The translations under genes and the position numbers were made by a program. A DNA stretch of 64,000 nucleotides from Cokeromyces recurvatus (taxonomy: Eukaryota > Mucoromycota > Mucoromycetes > Mucorales > Mucoraceae): contig NW_026251414.1 of NCBI RefSeq assembly GCF_025118155.1, positions 278,980-342,979 on the forward strand. Reading direction: 5' to 3'. The notes beneath the pieces were generated by a model. The model did no database searches. It was given only the letters and a program-made list of their open reading frames with translations, and had not been told where the DNA came from. Positions 11,023 to 22,700 of the stretch are shown here, one piece after another; position 1 is the stretch's first letter, and every line of letters begins with the position of its first letter.

Positions 11023-11463
11023 ATTTGTATGTATGTATATTTGTGTGTATATATTTGTGTGTATATATTTGTATGTATGTATTTATGTGTATGTATTTAT
11101 GTGTATATATTTATGTGTATGCGTGTATGTATGCATGTATGTATATAATGATTAGTTATAGTCAGATTCGACATATAAAATATAAGCTTATAGTCTAATT
11201 ATATTCCTTTTTATCTTGAACAAGAATAGTCTCTTATAGATTACTCTTTTTTTTTTTATTAACCAAAACGAGTGTATTTGTATAAATGACAAATCATACT
11301 CTTATCTTGTTTTAACACGTCTCATATTTATAGTCTGTATGTACGCGATAACATAGAAGAAAGTCAAAAAAAAAAAAATATTTTTTTTTTTTTTTAAAAA
11401 AAAAGGACAGGAGATGAAAATTTCCATTATTTCTTCTTTTTTTTTTATTTACAATCTATAAGA
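10497..11463. other. Intergenic with a TG/TATG microsatellite
   Basis: Shared upstream region of two divergent genes. It contains a (TG)n stretch at 10981-11013 that grades into TATG and TATTTGTG repeats up to about 11145. Apparent reading frames here of Cys-Val or Tyr-Val repeats are artefacts of the microsatellite. Homopolymer A and T tracts lie just before the next start codon (11366-11402). Confidence 0.7.
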
Positions 11464-12947
11464 ATGTCATTGTCACCACTCCCTGAATCACCCAACAAAA
11501 TTAAAGAAAGCCCTTCAAGATATCGTAGTCGATTTTCTGATCGTTTTCAATCTATTTCAAGTCTTTCACCATCTCATGAAAATACAACCACGATAACAAA
11601 TCAACAAAGTTTTATTTCTCCCGTACATCCTACTGATAACAAAAAACTAATCGATAATGAAAAGTATAGTGCCTTTGAAATTAAGAATGAAGATCGTGGT
11701 CAATGGAGAGAATCAGAGATAGATACTAACGATAAAAATAATCAAATGATGGAGGAAGACGATCCTACGCCCGTACCTACTCCTGTTCAACAACAACAAC
11801 AGCAACAACAAGAGACAGTTAAAAAAGAACAAATAACGCAAACGGTGAGTGATGTTAATACACGTCATCGTCATGTTCCTCACTACATGCAAGCAACAAG
11901 GTCTTTTTATGGAAAAGTAAGCAATAAAAAAGAATCGTCTTTATTAGGGCCACGTTCAAAGAGTGGAATTACAGTAAGTAAAAAAAAAAAAAAAAAACCT
12001 TTCTCCTCTCCCCCCCATTCAGTCTACGATAACGCATTTAATTTATTTAAAATAGAAAAAAGTGGGTGCTTCTAAAATACCTCGATATCGATCTACAACA
12101 CAAATTAATGCTATTGAAGATATAAAGAATGAAATGACACTTGAAGATGTATATATTCCTATGGCTGCTCGTATTAAATTATTTGAAAAGGGACTTGGCA
12201 ATAATGGTTCGTCTAATACATTGCAGCGTCAAAAATCCTCTAGTTCAACTGCAAGTAATTCTAATGATGTACTGTATTACCTACCAAGTGGGTTGCTTTC
12301 TATATACTAATACAATTCTTCTTTTTCATAGTCTTCTAGTAAACAACAACGTCCTATTAAAAAGACAACTCAATCGCCTTCTGAAAGTAGTCAAAATTCA
12401 AATACTTCTTCTTCTCAACAAAAGTCAAAACAACTTGTCGTTCCCTCCTTTCACTCTTCTGAACCTAATTATCTTCGTCAAACATCTTCCTTTGCTATTA
12501 AACAAAAAGAAATTCGTGCTCAAAAATTACAAACTAGAATAGAAAAGGCAACTGAAAGTCATCGTCGTCAACAACGTGTTGATCAACATCATTCTGTAAC
12601 CCAAACAAAGGTAACTATAACAGCAGCAACAAAAAAAAAAAAAAAAAAAAAAAAAGGGAGAGATAAAACTTAAATATGTATGGGCGGTTCTTTTGTAGCC
12701 ATTTCGTTTTGCTACAAGTGAACGAGCAAAACATTTTAAACAAAAATTAGATTCATGGAAGGCTAAAGATGAAGGAAATTATGCAAATACGATGACGGCA
12801 ACAAAGAAAAGAAAGGTAAACTAAGCAGTGATATTAAGATCAAAACTCACACACACATATATGTATGTATTATCTATTTAAAAGATTTCTAGTAGTAGTA
12901 AAGCTTCTTTATCTAATCATAATACAAAGCATCAAAGAACAAAGTAA
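11464..12947 (+). CDS. Unknown Ser/Gln/Lys-rich protein with a TPX2-like motif
   Basis: Exons 11464-11973, 12056-12268, 12332-12610, 12699-12815 and 12885-12947 join in frame to 393 residues. The donor at 12269 (GTACTG) is the only one near that exon end that keeps frame. The protein is mostly disordered: SP-rich start, acidic stretch followed by a polyglutamine run (about residues 108-117), then HVPHYMQATRSF and KIPRYRSTTQ, and near the C-terminus a PFRFATSERAKHFKQKLDSW segment that resembles the F-x-F-x-T-x-x-RA motif of TPX2-type microtubule-binding domains. A microtubule or spindle role is therefore possible, but this is inference from a short motif. No enzyme domain is visible. Confidence 0.7.
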
Positions 12948-13205
12948 TTAAATACCAACTTATATAATAAAGAATAATAAATATATAAAGCTATTATTAT
13001 TATGGATAAAAAAGTAAGAGCAGTCCCGAAATCGACGCCACATTTGTCCATTGCATTTTTTTTTTTTTTTTTACTGTTCATCGATTTTTTTTTTCCAAGT
13101 CTAACAAAAAGTTTTTTTTTTATATATTTATTTATTGACTTTTTTTTTTTTTTTTTCCTTAACCACTTTTATTTATATACATTTATATATATATATAAAA
13201 AAAAA

Positions 13206-14876
13206 ATGGTATAACATTACAAATAACACACATTCATTCTATTTTACTAATTCATTCATTCATTCAAAAAAAAAAACGTTGTTATTATTATTAGGCCAAT
13301 TACATTTTGTTTGAAACAGCTTCAGGCTATTCTCTTTTTGAACGTCTTCAATCTGAAGAAATTGGTTCCAAATTAGAATCTGTTCAAAATTCCATTGCTG
13401 ATCTTCCCAAGTTTAGCAAGATGTTGAAACTCAAGTCCTTTTCTCCTTTCAAGAATGCTGCTGATGCTTTGGAAAATGCAAACGACATTTCTGAAGGTAT
13501 TTTTTTTTTTTGGTTTGTTTACTTTGTATCATTAACTTTATTTTATTTTATTTTATTTTTTTTTGAATGATTAAGGTATTGTTCATCCTTCTTTAAAGGC
13601 CTTTTTAGAAATGAACCTTCCTAAGGCTGATAAGAAACATAAAGTTTGCCTCGGTGTAACTGAAAAGAACTTGGCAGGTGCTATCAAGGCCGAACTTAAT
13701 ATTGAATGCAGCTCTGATGAAATGGTTCAAGAATTAATCCGTGGTATTCGTTTGTGGGCAGACAAGATGCTTGGACAACTCAAGTCCGGTGATCTTGAAA
13801 AGGCTCAATTGGGTCTTGGCCACAGTTACTCTCGTGCTAAGGTTAAGTTTAACGTGAATCGTGCTGATAACATGATCATTCAAGCCATTGCTCTTTTAGA
13901 TCAAATGGACAAGGATGTCAACACCTTTGCTATGCGTGTTAAGGAATGGTATTCTTGGCACTTTCCTGAAATGGTCAAGATTGTGAATGACAATTACAAA
14001 TATGCTCGTCTCGTAAAGGCCGTCAAGAATAAGTCTGACTTGAGCGAATCTAACCTTGAATCATTGGCTGAGATTTTGGAAGGTGATGAAAATTTGGCAC
14101 AACAAATCTTGGACGCCGCTCGTGCCTCGATGGGTACTGACATTAGTCCTGTTGATATGATCAACATTCAAAACTTTGCTGACCGTGTCATCTCCCTTGC
14201 TGAATACCGTAAAAAGTTGCACGAGTATTTAATTACCAAGATGAACTATGTTGCTCCCAACTTGGCTGCTCTCGTGGGTGAAGTCGTCGGTGCTCGTCTT
14301 ATCTCTCAAGCCGGTTCTCTCACTAACCTTTCCAAATACCCTGCCTCTACTTTACAAATCTTGGGTGCTGAAAAGGCCTTGTTCCGTGCTCTCAAGACGA
14401 AGGGAAACACTCCCAAGTATGGTTTGATCTATCATTCTTCTTTCATTGGTCGTGCTGGTCAAAAGAATAAGGGTCGTATCTCTCGTTACTTGGCCAACAA
14501 GTGTACAATCGCTGCTCGTATTGATTGTTTCTCTGATAACCCTACTGATAAGTTTGGTAAGGCCCTTAGAAAGCAAGTAGAGGAACGTCTTGAATTCTTT
14601 GATTCTGGTGCTATGCCTGAAAAGAACATTGATGTCATGAAGAAGGTCTTGAGTGAATTAGACGATGAAGAAGTCAAGACTGTGGATGTCGTCGAATCTG
14701 CCGCTGCTCCTGTCGCTGGTAAGAAGAGATCCATGGATGAAGATGAAGAAAAGCCTGCTAAGAAGGCCAAGAAGGAGAAGAAGGAAAAGAAGGAAAAGAA
14801 GGAAAAGAAAGAGAAGAAGGAGAAAAAGGAAAAGAAGGAGAAAAAGGAGAAGAAAGAAAAGAAGAATAAGGATTAA
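13206..14876 (+). CDS. NOP56: Nucleolar protein Nop56, box C/D snoRNP core
   Basis: Coding exons 13206-13208 (the ATG alone), 13295-13496 and 13576-14876 give 501 residues starting MANYILFETASGYSLFE. The N-terminal domain, coiled-coil and Nop domain are all present; the Nop signature is seen in GNTPKYGLIYHSSFIGRAGQ and NKGRISRYLANKC, which is Nop56-like rather than Nop58-like. The protein ends in a long KKEKKEKK tail (from about residue 460), usual for eukaryotic Nop56. It scaffolds the 2'-O-methylation snoRNP with fibrillarin, Nop58 and Snu13 in the nucleolus. An intron directly after the start codon is an intron position known for highly expressed fungal genes. Convergent with RPL12. Confidence 0.96.
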
Positions 14877-15311
14877 GAAGAACATTACTTTTTTTTTCCC
14901 CCATTTATTTTCACTTTATTTCTTCCTTAGAGAATATTTTTTTTTCTTGTATATAATATATAAATGATCTTTTTTTTTTTTTTCCTTTTACTGACGAAAG
15001 TGATTTTTTATATAATCTTTTTTGCAGTTTATTATTATTAGTTTTCTTTTTTATTTTTTTCCTCAATAAAGCAAAGCACATATTTTTTTTCTCCAAAAAA
15101 AAAAAGAAAAGAAAAAAAGAATTAAGAAAATCATATACACAAGCCACAAACCTGCTTGCATACAAAACAAAACAAAACAAACAAAACATAGACACACATA
15201 TCACATATTTTTTTTTCTTTAAAGCTGATTTTGTTGTTGTTGTCGTTGTTTTTTTTATTATTATTATTATTAAAATAAATAAATAAAAAAAAATGACATT
15301 GTTTAATTAAT
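14877..15311. other. Convergent 3' regions of NOP56 and RPL12
   Basis: T-rich and A-rich spacer between two stop codons. AATAAA-type signals on the plus strand (about 15064) and reversed on the minus strand fit polyadenylation of both genes. No other gene seen. Confidence 0.55.
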
Positions 15312-16118
15312 TTATTTTTCCTACAAAAGAAAAAAGAATAATTAATCTCACATACACCAATTGTATATAATACATGATCTACTAATTACACTTACAGGAA
15401 TTTCAACTTCACCAGCATCAATAGCATCACAAAGATCCTTGGGGCTTTGACCATCAACGGTACAACCAACAGAGAAAGCAGTACCGAGGATTTCCTTAAC
15501 AGTACCCTTCAATTCACGAGCATAAGACTTGAAACGCATGGTACGAGCAATTTCAATAACATCATCCAAAGAAATGTTACCACTGTGCTTAATGTTCTTT
15601 TCCTTCTTACGGTCACGAACGGGTTCCTTAAGAGCCTTGATGACTAAAGAGGAAGCAGAGGGGACAACAGAAACTTGGGCTTGACGGTTTTGAATGGTCA
15701 ATTGGACAGTGACACGAAGACCCTTCCAGTCCTTGGTACCCTTGGCAATATCTTCACCGACCTTCTTGGGTGACAAACCAAGAGGACCGATCTTGGGGGC
15801 TAAAATAAAATAAAATAAAATTGTCAGTTGAGTGCATATTTTCATATCATGTTTTTGCTTTATTTTGAGCTTTACCAAGAGCAGATGAAGCACCAACTTC
15901 ACCACTATTTACATGTAAATAAAATAATAATAAAAAAAAAAATAAACACAAGTTAATGACTGACAATTCTTTCATTCATCATGATCTCTCTCTCTCTCCT
16001 CCTCCTTCTCATCCTTTTTTTTTTTCCGTTCCATTAAAAATAAAGCTGCTGTCTATTTTTACCCAGTAGCACGAAGGTAGATAATCTTAACCTCAGTGGG
16101 ATCGAACTTGGGAGGCAT
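15312..16118 (-). CDS. RPL12: 60S ribosomal protein L12 (uL11)
   Basis: Exons 16118-16063, 15904-15876, 15799-15396 and 15320-15312 join in frame to 165 residues, the usual eukaryotic length. It starts [20 protein letters not shown] and contains the uL11 N-terminal block [20 protein letters not shown] and the C-terminal rRNA-binding block [16 protein letters not shown] plus [13 protein letters not shown]. The protein forms the base of the ribosomal stalk and the GTPase-associated centre. The last exon codes only Glu, Lys and stop; without it the frame would run on through [14 protein letters not shown], so the splice was preferred because yeast uL11 also ends soon after EIEIP. Confidence 0.95.
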
Positions 16119-17062
16119 CTTATATTAACTATGTTTAGATGTTAGATGGATGGATGGATGGATGTATGCATTATTTTTTTTACTTACGTTGATTTAAAGA
16201 GAGGGGTTTAATCATTTGCTGGATTACCGTGCTGTATAAATTCCTATAAGCACAACTGTAACCAGCCAACAACAACAAAAAAAAAAGTCGGAAATTGAAA
16301 TTAGTTGCTACTCTAGGAAACCCTTTTATTTGAACCAAAAGCCTTTTCTTTTTTTTTTTCATTGATTAGATTTAGTTAATTTAAAAAAGAAGAAAAATAT
16401 AAACCTAAAAAAAAACAAAGAAAACAAAAAGAAAAAAAAACCCTTGATCGTGCTATTTAATCATTCAAATATCTCTATTTTGCACTATTTTAACTTTTAC
16501 GATTATTCTTCCAAGAGCAGATTTTAACATTTATATATTAAAGAGGAAAACAAAAAAAAAAAGGCCAATTTTACTATAAAGTGGAGAAACATAATTTTAG
16601 CATAAGGCTACATTCATTTATTTGCTTATTTTTTTTCTTTTCTTTTCAAGCATAATTCTATACAACAATTTTAGTTTAATGTCAAAAATAAAGCAAAATG
16701 TAGTTAGTGAAAAGAGAGAGAGAAAACAAGAATAGCAGAAGCCTATTATGGCACTAACCTATTGAGTTACATAAGAAGCTCGTTTTTTTTTAAGCAAAAA
16801 AAAAAAAAAAAAAAAAAAAATCAAAATTTTTACTGTTTGATGTCATATCTTATCAGGCACTTTGTTTAAATAAGAAACACCAAGATTATTAATCACTGCA
16901 GGTCAACGATATGTTTTATTCTTTATTACGTAATAGGTAGTACTTATCTTGGCAAGGCTAAATACTTATTCCGTCGTCCATTCATGTTATAAATATAGGA
17001 TTTGTAATTGAGCAACAACCCATCTTCCCTTTTTTTTTTTTTTTTTCTATTCTGTCTTTAGT
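16119..17062. other. Divergent promoter region of RPL12 and the gamma-glutamyltransferase gene
   Basis: AT-rich spacer with several A and T homopolymers (for example 16798-16820). A TGGA tetranucleotide repeat lies at 16147-16163 in the RPL12 leader. No gene or RNA recognised. Confidence 0.5.
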
Positions 17063-19517
17063 ATGCCAGATAATGTTGAGTCACTCCCTTTATTATCAAA
17101 TCAGAGAAAGAAGAAAGAAACGAAGAAATATGGATATTATTTATTAGTGTATTTTGTTTAATAGGCATTGTCTATATTATAATTTGCTTCATTATCAATC
17201 AACATAAAGTAGAAGGTAATAATAATAATAAAGGGAACTGACACATGCTTAATATATATCATTAGCTTTAGAAAGTCCTGTTAAGTTTAAAGGACATTTA
17301 GTAAAAGGATCAAAGGCAGCTGTAGCTGTTGAGGCTGAAGAATGCTCGAATGTTGGCATTGAAAGTAAGCAGATAAAATAGTATGATATAAATTTACTGT
17401 TGCTTTGCTTTAACTTGATTCATTAATTATAGTTTTAAAAAAGGGCGGGAATGCTGTAGATGCAGCTATTGCTTCTACTTTATGTATTGGTGTTATTCAT
17501 AGCTTTGCAACTGGTAAGTGATTCTTTGTTTAGAGAGTTAAAAAAAAAAATAACACAGCTAATCATATAATCAAAGGTATTGGAGGGTATGAGCATGTTT
17601 AACAGAAAAAAAAGAAAGAATTTACAATTTTTATTTTTTATTTCAAAAAAAGAGGTGGATTCATGCTGATTCGATCCCCGAATGGTACGTTTGAATATAT
17701 TGATTTTAGAGAAACTGCACCTATGGCAGCTAAAAAAGATATGTTTATACATAATCCTTTGTTGGCTCAGATTGGAGGTTTATCAGTTGCAGTTCCGTAA
17801 GAATTATTCTAGACTTTTTTTTTTGTATTTTTATTCATATAATATTTATACAAATATGTATATATTTTTAAGTGGTGAAATAAGAGGTTTGGAATTAGCC
17901 CATCAAAGGTAATATTCTTATATATAAAAGTGCAAAAATTTCATTATTGAATTGAAAAAAAAATGGCTAGACATGGTAAATTATCTTGGTATGAGTTATT
18001 TGAACCATCTATTCGTATTGCACGTAATGGATTCAAGGCAACAGAATTATTAGAAATACGTGTCAAGGTATAAGTAAAAGTATTTTTTTTATATATACAT
18101 ATATAAAATTAAACAAACCATTTTATAATATACATATATGTATATAGGAGGCTGAAGATTGGATGAAGAATTCAATTGAGTGGTCAAAGGTTTACTTTCA
18201 TAATGGTAAACCCATTAAAAAGGGTGATATCGTCAAACGTCCCAATCTTGCCAATACACTTGATATCATTGCTCAACAAGGTGCTGATGCCTTTTATAAG
18301 GGAGAAATTGCTCATCAACTCGTTGATACTGTTCAATCTCATGGCGGTATCCTTACCCTTCAAGATCTCGAAAATTATCAAGCTATAATACGAAAACCAT
18401 TATACGGCTTTTATCATGGTCGTAAAGTGATCACTACCTCTGAACCTACAAGTGGCCCTGTTCTTTTAAGTGTTCTCAATTTAATTGAGAGATTTGAGTT
18501 TAATAATCATGAACATAAAAGTTTAGATGTTCATAGGTTAATAGAAGCATTCAAGTTTGGATATGCCTTTAGAACTGAATTAGCTGATCCAGACGTAATT
18601 CATCATCCAGAGAGAATTCAAGAGATGATTTCAAAGGACTATGCAGCTTATATTCGACATCAAATAACAGTAATCATAAGCATAATAATCATGATATATA
18701 TATGTATATATACTTATGTAAATATTGTATAGGATAATAGTACTCATGAACCTCTTTATTATCATCCAAAATTCGATCATATTGATTCTCATGGAACTAT
18801 GCATTTATCAGTTGTAGATGAAGAGAATGGTGCTGTAGCTTTAACTTCCACTATTAATTTGGCTTTTGGATCACATATTATGGACCCAACAACAGGAATT
18901 ATTCTAAATGATGAAATGGATGATTTTTCTATTCCAGGGTATATAATCTATTATACTATCTTTATATATGTATATGTGTATATATATAGGCTCTTTATTT
19001 ATTTATTTATGTATAGTATACAAAACATGTTTGGTTTATACCCAAGTAAATACAATTATGCTAGTCCAGGAAAAAGACCGCTTTCTTCTATTACACCAAC
19101 AATAATTGAAAAAGATACTAAATTTGAGTTAGCTATTGGTGCATCAGGCGGATCATTCATACCTACTGCCACTTTAAATGTAAGTTTTGAGTTATGAAAG
19201 GAAATATATATATACATATTTGTTTTATGATATATATATTCTTGTAGTCTATTATCAATATCTTGGATTATGGAAAAGATCTTTACAAGGCAATTGCTTC
19301 ACCTCGTATTCACCATCAACTGTTACCTAACATGGCTGTCCTTGAACATGGTTATTCAACTATAATTAAAAAGGATCTTGAGGTAAAGAATCATAGTATC
19401 TTTGAATTACCTCCTATTATGTGTGTTTCTGCTGTACAAGCAGTAAGACGTATGTCTGATGGGACTGTTGAAGCTGCAAGTGATCCTCGAAAAACGGGTC
19501 TTGCAGCAGCATATTAA
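17063..19517 (+). CDS. Gamma-glutamyltransferase, single-pass membrane type
   Basis: Exons after the first: 17266-17364, 17433-17513, 17577-17586, 17653-17796, 17873-17908, 17971-18067, 18148-18669, 18733-18938, 19017-19179 and 19248-19517; all joins keep frame. The protein has a short N-terminus, one membrane segment (about 17150-17200), KKGGNAVDAAIASTLCIGV, the TGIGGGGFMLIR block and the autocleavage site HGTMHLSVVDE, whose Thr (18796-18798) is the expected catalytic nucleophile, followed by TSTINLAFGSHIMDP. The enzyme cleaves and transfers the gamma-glutamyl group of glutathione and is self-processed into two subunits. The GIGGGG block is completed by a 10-nt microexon. The first exon (17063-17215) is out of frame with the rest unless an intron 17080-17147 is removed or one base is missing; see findings. 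Confidence 0.92.
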
Positions 19518-19672
19518 AAAAAAATTAAAATACTACATTCATATATTTATTATTAATTATTACATAATGAAAAAAAAAAATTACATTTGTATTTATATGT
19601 TTATTCAAAAAAGAAAAAAGAAAAAAGAGAGTGGTATTTTTTTTTGTTTTGTTTTGTCCTGTTTTTGTTTTT

Positions 19673-19673
<1 letters not shown>

Positions 19674-19723
<50 letters not shown>
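19674..19723 (+). repeat. T homopolymer of 50
   Basis: An uninterrupted run of T between the convergent gamma-glutamyltransferase and chitin synthase genes, 8 bp from the chitin synthase stop codon. It is one of the two longest of the fourteen such runs in the window. Confidence 0.95.
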
Positions 19724-19724
<1 letters not shown>

Positions 19725-19731
19725 TTTTCTT

Positions 19732-22700
19732 CTAATATGATGGAGGAGAATGATTCATTGTAGGTGGACCATATCTTTGACGAGGCATTGAATGTCCTGA
19801 GACTACAGAATAAGTAGGACCACCACCACTATAGATTGAATATCCACCAGCAACTGAATAGGCACCGCCATCATGAACAGACATAGGTGGACCCATTGGA
19901 TAACTACTTTGAGAGACGACATCACTATAGGCCTCTGCCAACATTACCTTTTCATATTGAGCCCAAGTCATAAGTGGTATCGTCTTGGGGTCAAAGTCAC
20001 CTTCGTCACCCACAGCGACCTTTTGACCTTTCTCACCCACGACGATACGCGTATTACCCCATGAGAAATCATCAAAGTGCCAGTAGGCATAGATAGGGAT
20101 ATAAAATGAAAAGACGGGTAATGCCAAGATGGACAAAAAGAACCAGGCAATGTACTCCCAACGACGGTAAATGATAAACAAGATAATCTGAAGACCATAG
20201 GTACAACAGAGTGTAATGATGGTAATGTAAGGGATATTATTACGTGCTTCAACAAGTTTATAGATCAAGAAACCTAAATAACCAAGAAGAGCGGGTTGTA
20301 CCAGAGTACTGATAAGATCGATCATAACGACGAAACGCATCGAGAAACAACAGAAACCACAGAGTTGAGGTAAAAAGACGAGTTCACCAAGGTTATGTAC
20401 AGTAGAGTTGATCCAACGACGACGTTGTGACACCAGCACACTCCAACGATCAGGTGCATTTGTCTTACAGTGTGCATCTGAATTAAACTTGGTCTTGTAG
20501 TTGGGGAAATGCTTCAAGAGTAAAGTAGTCAAATAACGATCCTCACCGAGATAAAGCAAGTTCTTTTTATGAAGTGTATCGACCACATTTATCTTATAAT
20601 CATCGATAATTTCTGTACTTACAAAGAGGGGGCGTTTACCATCCACAGATCGAATACGATACATCGTGAAACAACCAGGCAAACAACTTACAGTGGAGAA
20701 AAGGGATTCAAAGGCCTTAATCATATGATGTGAGATAAAGTATTCATAGACTTGAATCATCGTAACCCATGTATCCTTTTCATTCGCTAATGTCGTCTCA
20801 CCACAGACGCCGATGATTTTACCGTCATGACCCATACTAGAGACTAAGAAATTAAGACCATCGGGCATGACCTCTGTGTCTGCATCCACCATCAGAAGAT
20901 ATTCATACATCTCAGGACTGACACCAATTACGTTTCGCATTTGATGGTATATTTCAAGTTGCATAGGATTCATAGGTGCAGCATATTGAACACGATTCAG
21001 GAACTCCATCATGATTAGTTGTGAGTCACGTTTACCACGATTACCAGGCTTTTGACGTTCTTGAGGGGCACCTACTTTGGCGATGACCAAATAAGGGACA
21101 ACGTGTCCGCTTACCTCATAAAGACCCGAGTAAATCTTGGCACGATTGTGCTGCTTCAAGCCTTCACCTACCGAAACAAACGATAACGCCTCAGGGTCCA
21201 CCTGTGGATCCACACCAAAGATATCCAAAACGATACGGGGTGTAGGTCGATCATTACCGCTACCGACGATCATACCATCACAGATGACGATAATCAGTTT
21301 ACGCTTATCATCGTAACGCAGTGTAGCCAGGGAATCAATTGTCTTTCGCAATGATTCTTCGTCTTCTGTATAACAAGTCACCTGACAGATAACAAACTTA
21401 TCCAACTCCTCAGGCATACGAGTAGACTTGAATCGAATAGCGGCTATAAATTTGAAAAGGATAACACTACAGAGACAGAGGGTGACGACAAGTAAGAAAT
21501 AGGTAGAGAATTGACAAGTAGGTGAGTTACGATTATCAACCAGGCCTACATAAAAGAGATTTCGGAGACAGACGAGTTCACGATTCTTACGTTCATCACT
21601 TAAATCGAGCTGATTGAATTGTTGAGTGATATCCATACCGGAGTATTGAACAAAGAGATTAACAACAGAGGCAGCTAAAAAATCTGTACTAACGTTAGCC
21701 GGTACTGTCTGTCCTGGTGGTGCCTCCAGGTATCGACCTCCCATCATATATTTGGTCAAGTCATAAATATGGTTATTGATCACAGCCCAATTACGGTTCA
21801 TCTTCACGCCATTTAAATGATAATTCCCCTGTGCTTGGTCTCGGATGCTCTTCCATTCAACACCCATGTTACCTTCCTTGTAATTTATACGTAACATCGT
21901 CATCTGGTCGTAGTACCAATTCTTACGATAATGGCCCGTGCAAAAGCGGAAATCGTGGTATTGTGCATTTGGATCCGTATAATTCTTTTGATAATCAAGA
22001 GAGACATAAGGTGAGACGTTCTCACAGAGATCAGAGACTTGGACAGGGAATAGATCTGTGGCATCTTTACCAGCATAGGACAGAACAGCTGATGTTGGCA
22101 CGACACTTGGATAATGATGGGATGCAAACTTGCCCAAATTAAATACCTCGCCACGAATTGCAACATAGCTACTATCCTTAGTGTTGTGATTTGCTAATTC
22201 ATTGATTGAAAACACATTCTCCTTTGGACAAATGATGACACTGAAAAAGACTAAAAACCAAATGACAAACCCACACATAAAGGTGATGATAATACAAAGT
22301 GCTAATTTTTCTCTCCAGGCGATACGTACATCCTTACGCTTCATGCGTCCACATTTGATTAAAAAGACGTTAGGAATCCAAAAGGTAAGTGCCCAAACAA
22401 TCCAAAGCCATCGTCGACGACCGGGTGTCATCGATTCTTTCTCTTCCTCTGTTGTATCCAACTCGGCCTTTTCTGGTATTGGTTGCTGTAAGGGCGTCAT
22501 GAAACTGGTTGGATCTACAATGCCAAAGTTATATGCAGATTCATTACCACCACCAAGTCTTGATTCTGTATATTGGCTTTGTCTGTAAAATGAATCATTA
22601 TGAGGATCATCCGAGAAATAAGATCCACGACGATCAGAGTAGCCTGCAATAGAGGGTAAAGGGAGTGAATCATTTGTTATATTTGATTCACCGAGGGCAG

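Noticed and set aside
10973..11198. Two overlapping frames of Cys/Val/Tyr repeats
   Set aside because: They are translations of the (TG)n/TATG microsatellite in a spacer.
14658..14885. Leucine/phenylalanine-rich antisense frame at the end of NOP56
   Set aside because: It is the reverse complement of the KKEKK-coding tail, which is GA-rich and thus free of stops on the other strand.
15905..16062. Box C/D snoRNA in RPL12 intron 1 (an ATGATGA is present)
   Set aside because: No matching CTGA D box at the right distance and no terminal stem.
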